Of a stretch of 11,845 bases of DNA, positions 7,079-11,845 are shown piece after piece; positions within the stretch are counted from its first letter, which is position 1, and the number at the start of each line of letters is the position of its first letter. A model generated the notes under the pieces. The model was given only the letters and a program-made list of their open reading frames with translations. It was not told the origin of the DNA and did not search any database. A program made the translations under genes and the position numbers. The stretch comes from Desulfobacterales bacterium. Its GTDB lineage: Bacteria; Desulfobacterota; Desulfobacteria; Desulfobacterales; Desulfobacteraceae. The DNA lies in NCBI GenBank assembly GCA_022361315.1, contig JAKSBB010000459.1:1-11845 (forward strand), read 5' to 3'.

Positions 7079-8107
7079 ATGCAGATTTTAAACCCCTCCC
7101 GGTGGTACCTCCATCCGGTGTTCATATTCGGATGTTCCATATTTGCGCTGGCTGTTTTTCTGGTGCTGATCGTCGGGCTGTACATGGAGATCCGGTCTGC
7201 CCTTGAGATTATTATTCTCAAATTCCATATTGATCCCCAGTCCATATTCCCTTCCAAAACCGAAATGACCATCCTGGCCTTGAGCCTGTTGATTGTCGTT
7301 GTCATGGCAGGCCTGTTCCTGGCGTTTATCTACTACCAGAAAACCATGAATCTCTTCCGGCTCCAGCACAACTTTATCTATAATTTTACCCATGAGCTTA
7401 AAACACCGGTGACCTCATTGCGGATTTACCTGGAGACCTTTATCCGCCACCCCCTGGAGCCCGGGGATGTGAAAAAGTACAGTGAGAACATGCTCAAGGA
7501 TGTGGCAAGACTCACGGAGAATATAGACCGGATTTTGAACCTGGCCCGAATAGAAAGCCAGAATTTCGGGTCCAAGGTGACCCGTGACAGCCTGGTCACC
7601 CTGGTGGAAGAGTTCTGCAACAAGAATGCATCCATGTTCCGGAATCTGAATATCCGGATCCAAAACCCGTCCGGCGGCCGGTTCGAATATCCGGTGAATT
7701 TGTTTTTGTTTGAAATCCTGCTCATGAATATCGTATCCAATGCCATAAAATACAACGAGAGTGACACCCCTGAACTGACCATTGAGTTTAAGAGTTTTCT
7801 GCAGAAGGTGACCATTGAATTTGTGGATAACGGCATTGGTGTGGACCGGGGAGAGGCCAAAAAGATCTTCCGCAAGTTTTACCAGGCAGCGGACCGGGAA
7901 AACACCTCCGGCAGCACCAACGGTTCCGGATTGGGGCTATACCTGGTGTCGAGCATCGCCATGATCCACGGATGGCGGGCATCGGTTTCCAGCGAGGGGA
8001 AGGGCAAAGGGGCAAAATTCACCATCACCATCCCACGGGCAAGCATTGCCAGTGTCAGGGAGAAAAAGTTATGGAAGCGGCTGAAAAAAAGCGGATTCTG
8101 GTCATAG
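7079..8107 (+). CDS. membrane sensor histidine kinase with minimal extracytoplasmic loop
   Basis: The 342 residues contain two hydrophobic segments, about 13-36 and 63-86, separated by only about 26 residues, so a folded periplasmic sensor domain is absent. The HisKA phospho-acceptor is H105 in FTHELKTPVTSL. The HATPase domain shows N217/N221 in NIVSNAIKYN, D250 in DNGIGV and G282-G286 in GSGLGL. HisKA follows TM2 after about 18 residues, so no HAMP domain fits. The ATG directly follows the TAA of the preceding gene; there is no strong ribosome site of its own, which suggests coupled translation. Its last 12 codons overlap the regulator gene that follows, the usual arrangement for a cognate pair. 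Detection within the membrane or through a partner protein is the likely mode (inference). Confidence 0.92.
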   Translation: MQILNPSRWYLHPVFIFGCSIFALAVFLVLIVGLYMEIRSALEIIILKFHIDPQSIFPSKTEMTILALSLLIVVVMAGLFLAFIYYQKTMNLFRLQHNFIYNFTHELKTPVTSLRIYLETFIRHPLEPGDVKKYSENMLKDVARLTENIDRILNLARIESQNFGSKVTRDSLVTLVEEFCNKNASMFRNLNIRIQNPSGGRFEYPVNLFLFEILLMNIVSNAIKYNESDTPELTIEFKSFLQKVTIEFVDNGIGVDRGEAKKIFRKFYQAADRENTSGSTNGSGLGLYLVSSIAMIHGWRASVSSEGKGKGAKFTITIPRASIASVREKKLWKRLKKSGFWS

Positions 8108-8805
8108 AGGACGAAGAACACATTGCCGACGGTATACGGTTGAACCTCACCCTGCAGGGGTACGAGGTGGCTGTGGCCCCGGACGGTATCGAAGGATTGG
8201 AAAAATGGCGCAGCTGGCATCCGGATCTCATTGTTCTGGATATCATGCTGCCCATGATCGACGGATTCTCCATCCTTAAAACCATCCGTCAGGAAGATGA
8301 GAAAATTCCGGTCCTGATCCTTTCTGCCCGGGGGGATACCAAAGATAAGGTGAAGGGGCTCAGATTCGGTGTGGATGATTACCTGGCCAAACCCTTTGAT
8401 CTGGATGAATTTTTGCTGCGGGTGGCCAGACTGATAAAGAGAAAAGGGTGGTACGATCCCCAGGAGAATTCCCAGAAAGGCGATCACAAACTCTTTGAGG
8501 GGGACACTTATTCCTTCGGAGAAAATCACATCGATTTCATCACCTTCAAGGCCACCTGTGCCGCAGGGGAAATCATCCTCACCGAGCAGGAGGTGACCCT
8601 GCTGAGAATATTTATTGCAAACCGCGGCCGCCCCTTATCCAGGGAAATGTTGCTCAATGCCGGCTGGGGATATTCCAGAGACACCTCCACCCGGACCGTG
8701 GACAACTTCATTGTCAGGTTCCGCAAGTATTTTGAACCCAAACCCAAGAAACCGGTTTACTTCAAAAGCCGTCGATCGGTGGGGTATATCTTCGACTACG
8801 ATTAG
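8071..8805 (+). CDS. OmpR/PhoB-family response regulator
   Basis: The protein has 244 residues. The receiver (1-120) has E13/D14, acceptor D57 in VLDIMLP, S85 and K107 in AKPFD. A C-terminal winged helix (about 145-244) contains the LTEQEVTLLR turn, LSREMLLNAGWGY, the recognition-helix region TRTVDNFIVRFRKYFE and the wing RSVGYIF. It is a phosphorylation-dependent DNA-binding transcription factor, most likely activated by the membrane kinase encoded just upstream. The start at 8071 is chosen because AGGGAG at 8057-8062 lies 8 bases away and because it puts the receiver at the N-terminus; an in-frame ATG at 7972 would add 33 unrelated residues inside the kinase gene. The overlap with the kinase is 37 nt. 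It is the only DNA-binding output in the signalling cluster. The gene ends 1 base before the stop codon of the convergent gene. Confidence 0.95.
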   Translation: MEAAEKKRILVIEDEEHIADGIRLNLTLQGYEVAVAPDGIEGLEKWRSWHPDLIVLDIMLPMIDGFSILKTIRQEDEKIPVLILSARGDTKDKVKGLRFGVDDYLAKPFDLDEFLLRVARLIKRKGWYDPQENSQKGDHKLFEGDTYSFGENHIDFITFKATCAAGEIILTEQEVTLLRIFIANRGRPLSREMLLNAGWGYSRDTSTRTVDNFIVRFRKYFEPKPKKPVYFKSRRSVGYIFDYD

Positions 8806-8806
8806 A

Positions 8807-9553
8807 TCAGAGGTCTGAATCGGCAGGGTCAAACACCGCACTGAGCATGTACCCCTGGACCACTTCACGGGACCAGCAGGTCAGGTCAATCTGCTTTCCG
8901 CCGTGAAAAATCCCCCGGGTCAGGGTCTCCACCTGATGGAGATTTTCGTTGAACCCTCTGCCGATATATTTCAGATACGCCTCTTTCAGGGTCCAGTGGC
9001 GGAAAACGGTCCGGGGACCGGATTCCCGGTCGGCCACCATCTCTGAAATTTCCCTGTCCGTGAAAGCGGTTTTCATAAAGGCATGGTCCGGCTGTTCTCC
9101 GATTGCCTCAATGTCTATACCCATGCGAAAACCGGGCGTCATTGCAATGGCAGCCGCAGTATAGTTATTGCTGTGGGAAAGAGAGATACAATATTCCGGG
9201 TGGTCACTCAGAAACGGAGCCCCTTCTTTTCTGTAGCGGATGCTGATACCCGACAGCGGGGATTCCGGGGACAACACCGACCGTACCAGCCATTTCAGAG
9301 AAAACCTGCCGCAAAACCATTCCACCTGCTTTTTCAACGCTTTAAACCGGTTCAGCCTGTCCAGCTCCTCCGGACTTAAAAATGGCCGGATGAAATCCCC
9401 GGGTGCAAACATTTGGGGTTTGCAAACCGTGTATTTTTCCGGAAGTGCCTTTGTGAGAAGATACGCTGCCAATTGCGGAATGTGAATGAGCTGGATACGA
9501 AGGTGGGGTACCGGGGCAATATTCAGGATATCTGGAAATTCGCGTGCGTTCAT
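8807..9553 (-). CDS. 4'-phosphopantetheinyl transferase, Sfp-type
   Basis: Transfers phosphopantetheine from coenzyme A to the conserved serine of a carrier protein, needed for fatty-acid, polyketide or nonribosomal peptide synthesis. The 248 residues show the family motifs: SLSHSNN with H127, the magnesium motif MGIDIEAI (D147, E149), and TLKEAYLKYIGRGF (K190, E191, K195). This two-lobe length suits the Sfp/EntD group rather than the short AcpS group. No carrier protein or synthase is visible in the window, so the partner is unknown; it may serve a cluster elsewhere or be the general enzyme. It is read toward the response regulator, with 1 base between the stop codons. The ATG (9551-9553) lies very close to its predicted promoter and I see no good ribosome site. 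A later start is possible but would cut into the N-terminal lobe. Confidence 0.88.
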   Translation of the reverse strand: MNAREFPDILNIAPVPHLRIQLIHIPQLAAYLLTKALPEKYTVCKPQMFAPGDFIRPFLSPEELDRLNRFKALKKQVEWFCGRFSLKWLVRSVLSPESPLSGISIRYRKEGAPFLSDHPEYCISLSHSNNYTAAAIAMTPGFRMGIDIEAIGEQPDHAFMKTAFTDREISEMVADRESGPRTVFRHWTLKEAYLKYIGRGFNENLHQVETLTRGIFHGGKQIDLTCWSREVVQGYMLSAVFDPADSDL

Positions 9554-9561
9554 GGCAGAAG

Positions 9562-9591
9562 GTTATACCCTGAAAGGGATCTGATTGGCAA
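9562..9591 (-). promoter_or_regulatory. sigma-70 promoter for the phosphopantetheinyl transferase gene
   Basis: On the - strand, TTGCCA (9591-9586, 5 of 6) is followed after 18 bases by TATAAC (9567-9562, 5 of 6). Transcription would begin near 9555, only 1-3 bases before the ATG at 9553. If correct, the mRNA is essentially leaderless, which fits the missing Shine-Dalgarno. Confidence 0.5.
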
Positions 9592-9598
9592 TCCCGTT

Positions 9599-9625
9599 TG
9601 TCTCTATGTGTCTCTGTGTGTGTGG
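9599..9625. repeat. short TG-rich tandem repeat
   Basis: TGTCTCTATG (9599-9608) and TGTCTCTGTG (9609-9618) are tandem 10-mers with one difference, followed by TGTGTGG. They lie between the divergent genes. This is a low-complexity tract with no obvious role. Confidence 0.5.
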
Positions 9626-9655
9626 ATTGACATTTAGCGATTTTTCAGATTGTTG

Positions 9656-9671
9656 CACATGAACAGATGTG
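9656..9671. promoter_or_regulatory. inverted repeat CACAT-N6-ATGTG upstream of the FliD-like gene
   Basis: A perfect 5-bp inverted repeat (9656-9660 and 9667-9671) sits about 40 bases before the chosen start. It overlaps a weak extended -10 candidate (TG at 9668-9669, GATACT at 9671-9676) that has no matching -35. It may be a regulator site, but the arms are short. Confidence 0.25.
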
Positions 9672-9712
9672 ATACTCTGAGGTAAGTTACTTGGATGTTA
9701 GGGAGATTCGCC

Positions 9713-11161
9713 ATGGATGGCGTAAACGAAGATACCGGTATATCAACAGAATTCCCATTTGAATCTGTCAGCAGGGCAAAGACCCCGCTGATCGAGACGG
9801 AGACATCCTCGGAATATACAGCCGAGTCATACGACAACCGGTCTGATTTTTCGGATCTGGTGTCAAGTCTGAGTTCTACTCTGGAGGGATTTTCCGGCAC
9901 CCTTGCCACCAGTTCCTTCTTTTCCCGGGACTTCTCCTGGCTCACCATGACTGCCAAAACCAGCAACGCGGATGTGGCCACCGCCATCGCCTACGAAGAT
10001 GCCGAGGAGAACGTCTGGTTATTGAATGTCCAAGAGCTGGCAACCACAAAATCCCACACCACCGTTTCTCTGGCTTCGGATGACCGTGCCGGTTTGGAAT
10101 CCGGCACTTATGAATTCGCTCTCACCGTCAACGGTACTGCCACCTCCATTGAATACACGCTGGATAACGATGACGCAGATCCCTTGACCAACGATGCCAT
10201 GCTTCAGGAACTGGCCACAGTCCTCAACGGAAGTGGTGCCGATGTCACCGCCACTGTCAGCCAGGTATATAAAGCGGTGTCCGCCGAATACTACGTTGAT
10301 GAATCCGGGCTTGAGAAATATTCCTCTCTCCAACTGGCTGCCGCGGGCAGCGGATCGGATGAATCCTTCACCATTGAAGATACATCCGGAGACCTTATCG
10401 ATATGCTGAGACTGGGCCAGGCGCTGACCACCGGCCGGGACAGTGAATATACCATTGACGGAGAGGCCTTTGAGTTTTACAGCACCACCATTGACATCGA
10501 CGGGGAAAGCGTACAGGCCTATCTGTACGGCGAGTCTGATACGGCAGATGCCCTTGCGGACGTCACTGCCAGCGGCATCACCCAGATCGAGACGGAATAC
10601 GGTTTCGATGCAGCCTCAGACCATGTGGTCAACGTCATCGGCCAGTATAACGACATGATTTCATGGATTGACGAGAATGCGTATTTCATCAGCAAATCCC
10701 TGAAAACCGAATTGTTTTCTTCCTTTAACTCCGGTGTTTTTGACCATCAGACCGTGGATTTTGATGACAGTGCTGCCAAAACCTTTGCCGTTGTGGACGG
10801 CGAATACAAAATTTACGAGAACAGCAGCGCCATGCCACGGGTTACCGATGCGGAGGAAGATACGCTGGCGTCGCAACTGGCCGGGATCGGTCTGACCCTC
10901 AACAATGACGGTACCCTGGGTATGGATTCGGACTTCCAGACCCACTTCAAGTCAAGGTTCAGAGACATATTCGACACCCTGTCCGGGGACGAGGGGTTCT
11001 TTACCAAGATCAATGAGGCGATTGAAACCATCCAGGCCTCAGACGAAGACCGTTACGTTTACACCTCTAATCATGTCCTGGTATATAGCGCAGATGCGGC
11101 CACAACGGCAAAAAAGATCTACCAGGAGAATGTCAGTACACTGATAAATACATTGGCCTAA
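9713..11161 (+). CDS. FliD-like (flagellar cap/filament-type) protein, orphan and N-terminally reduced
   Basis: The 482 residues contain no cysteine and are very acidic (only about 25 Lys plus Arg). The order of segments resembles FliD. First comes a Ser-rich stretch (SDLVSSLSSTL...ATSSFFS) and a strand-rich part matching the FliD_N pattern (WLLNVQELATTKSHTTVSLAS, then SGTYEFALTVNG). A hook-IN-like repeat follows: a VTATVSQ strand, then SSLQLAAAGSGSDESFTI and DLIDMLRLG. The C-terminal part is helical, with AGIGLTLNNDGTLGMDSDF and a terminal amphipathic helix (TAKKIYQENVSTLINTLA). The canonical N-terminal D0 helix, beginning GIDTxxIVxxLM in FliD, is not seen. No signal peptide or TM segment is visible; flagellar axial proteins leave by the type III route without one. 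The 9713 start has AGGGAG at 9700-9705; an ATG at 9695 would add six residues. No flagellar or chaperone gene is adjacent. It could instead be another surface or adhesin-like protein. Confidence 0.5.
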   Translation: MDGVNEDTGISTEFPFESVSRAKTPLIETETSSEYTAESYDNRSDFSDLVSSLSSTLEGFSGTLATSSFFSRDFSWLTMTAKTSNADVATAIAYEDAEENVWLLNVQELATTKSHTTVSLASDDRAGLESGTYEFALTVNGTATSIEYTLDNDDADPLTNDAMLQELATVLNGSGADVTATVSQVYKAVSAEYYVDESGLEKYSSLQLAAAGSGSDESFTIEDTSGDLIDMLRLGQALTTGRDSEYTIDGEAFEFYSTTIDIDGESVQAYLYGESDTADALADVTASGITQIETEYGFDAASDHVVNVIGQYNDMISWIDENAYFISKSLKTELFSSFNSGVFDHQTVDFDDSAAKTFAVVDGEYKIYENSSAMPRVTDAEEDTLASQLAGIGLTLNNDGTLGMDSDFQTHFKSRFRDIFDTLSGDEGFFTKINEAIETIQASDEDRYVYTSNHVLVYSADAATTAKKIYQENVSTLINTLA

Positions 11162-11845
11162 ACGTCCCGCTCCAGAAGAAAATGGGGAACGAACCGCGGA
11201 TCCAGATCTGCAGGTTTTACGGTGCCGTACTCTTCTTCCAGTTCACGGATCAGGGCATAAAGTACGGATTGAAGCGGTCCGGGTAAATCAGAGACGTCAA
11301 TTCCTGCCGCTTCCGCCGCCCAGAGTGCCAGATCCGTCTCACCGGGGTTGGGTATTCGGTCTGTGCCCTGGAACAGATCCGTGAAAAATGTCCTGAACGG
11401 TTCCATGGGAATCGGTGACAGACTCCGTTTGCCAGCGCTGTTATCCCTATCTAACCCAAGTCTGTTTCTGGCCCAGAGTGTCAATACCGCACTTTTATAG
11501 GTAAGCACCCCAGCAGTAAAGGTCTCCGTATCAATCTCCAGATCGCGGAGGAAGGTATCCATCCGGATGATTTCATTCAGCAGCCGCCGGGTTGAATCAA
11601 TATCCCGGAGGGTCCTGAAATGACGGTACAACTCTTTCTCCGCATAGTTGGCAAAGAACATGGGGCGTTCGATTAACAGACCGCCGATGACGCCCAGATA
11701 GCTTTCGCCCAAAAAGCTCAACGGCAGGTTCTTATTGGCCAGAAAGCTTTTTTCATACCAGGTTCTGGCTTCCGACTTCAGGCGGATGCCTTCACCGGAG
11801 CCGGTTCGGAAAAGATCCTCCAGGTAGTAGGTGCGGATCAGACTG
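11158..11845 (-). CDS. unrecognised protein, C-terminal 228 residues (partial)
   Basis: The frame on the - strand is open from the window edge to a TAG at 11160-11158, giving 228 residues. The start lies beyond the window. The sequence is mostly helical, with mixed charge, many Arg and Leu, and aromatic patches (ERPMFFANYAEKELYRHF, WARNRLGLDRD, PFRTFFTDLFQ). There is no signal peptide, TM helix or catalytic motif that I recognise. The visible segment looks like one or two alpha-helical domains. Its stop overlaps the stop of the FliD-like gene by 4 bases, with no terminator between them. I assign no function. Confidence 0.75.
   Translation of the reverse strand, partial: SLIRTYYLEDLFRTGSGEGIRLKSEARTWYEKSFLANKNLPLSFLGESYLGVIGGLLIERPMFFANYAEKELYRHFRTLRDIDSTRRLLNEIIRMDTFLRDLEIDTETFTAGVLTYKSAVLTLWARNRLGLDRDNSAGKRSLSPIPMEPFRTFFTDLFQGTDRIPNPGETDLALWAAEAAGIDVSDLPGPLQSVLYALIRELEEEYGTVKPADLDPRFVPHFLLERDV

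Noticed and set aside
7972..8070. Earlier ATG for the response regulator (33 extra residues)
   Set aside because: The added residues lie within the kinase HATPase coding region and resemble no receiver sequence. The ATG at 8071 has AGGGAG upstream.
9627..9655. TTGACA at 9627-9632 as promoter of the FliD-like gene
   Set aside because: Every -10 position at spacings 15-19 is poor (GATTGT, ATTGTT, TTGTTG, TGTTGC, GTTGCA). The gene's promoter remains unidentified.
9653..9674. CRP/FNR-type site around CACAT-N6-ATGTG
   Set aside because: The half-sites are in the opposite order to TGTGA-N6-TCACA and do not match the FNR consensus; kept only as an unnamed inverted repeat.
8807..11161. Transferase plus FliD-like gene as a nonribosomal peptide or polyketide cluster
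   Set aside because: No carrier protein, synthase or tailoring gene is present; one transferase is not evidence of a biosynthetic cluster.
1..11845. tRNA, rRNA, CRISPR arrays, insertion sequences, att sites
   Set aside because: None seen on reading through: no regularly spaced repeats, no transposase or integrase sequence, no cloverleaf-like segment.

Overview
The window is an 11.8 kb stretch of a Gram-negative chromosome with moderate GC. It carries no mobile elements, RNA genes or CRISPR arrays that I can see. The two-component proteins, the DUF2325 protein and the CalB-like aldehyde dehydrogenase together suggest a delta-proteobacterial sulfate reducer of the Desulfobacterales type. That placement is an inference from gene style, because the window holds no phylogenetic marker.

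Left part (1-3093, all + strand): the last 49 codons of an unidentified gene; then, behind a good sigma-70 promoter and a possible operator, a cysteine-rich DUF2325 protein with a coiled coil; then an aldehyde dehydrogenase of the coniferyl-aldehyde/class 3 type with a hydrophobic C-terminal tail. A strong GC hairpin without a T-run lies between the last two.

Centre (3131-8805, + strand): a dense signalling cluster. In order it encodes a soluble hybrid kinase (REC-PAS-HisKA-HATPase-REC, TTG start), a single-domain receiver, a second soluble REC-HisKA-HATPase kinase, a membrane-bound kinase with two TM helices and almost no extracytoplasmic domain, and an OmpR/PhoB-type regulator that overlaps the kinase before it by 37 nt. 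That makes three kinases and five receivers. The N-terminal receivers of the two soluble kinases are close paralogues (67 identical of 115 by hand count). Only the last protein has a DNA-binding output, so the likely picture is a branched phosphorelay ending in that regulator, with one diffusible receiver. Wiring and stimulus cannot be read from the sequence.

Right part (8807-11845): a 4'-phosphopantetheinyl transferase on the - strand, convergent with the regulator, with a near-consensus promoter so close to its ATG that the mRNA may be leaderless. Divergent from it is a cysteine-free, very acidic protein whose layout resembles the flagellar cap protein FliD but lacks the usual N-terminal D0 helix; no other flagellar gene is nearby. 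The window ends inside an unrecognised - strand gene whose stop codon overlaps the stop of the FliD-like gene. No gene-free stretch exceeds 300 bases; the longest (1489-1674, 3094-3278, 5310-5434, 9554-9712) are described below.
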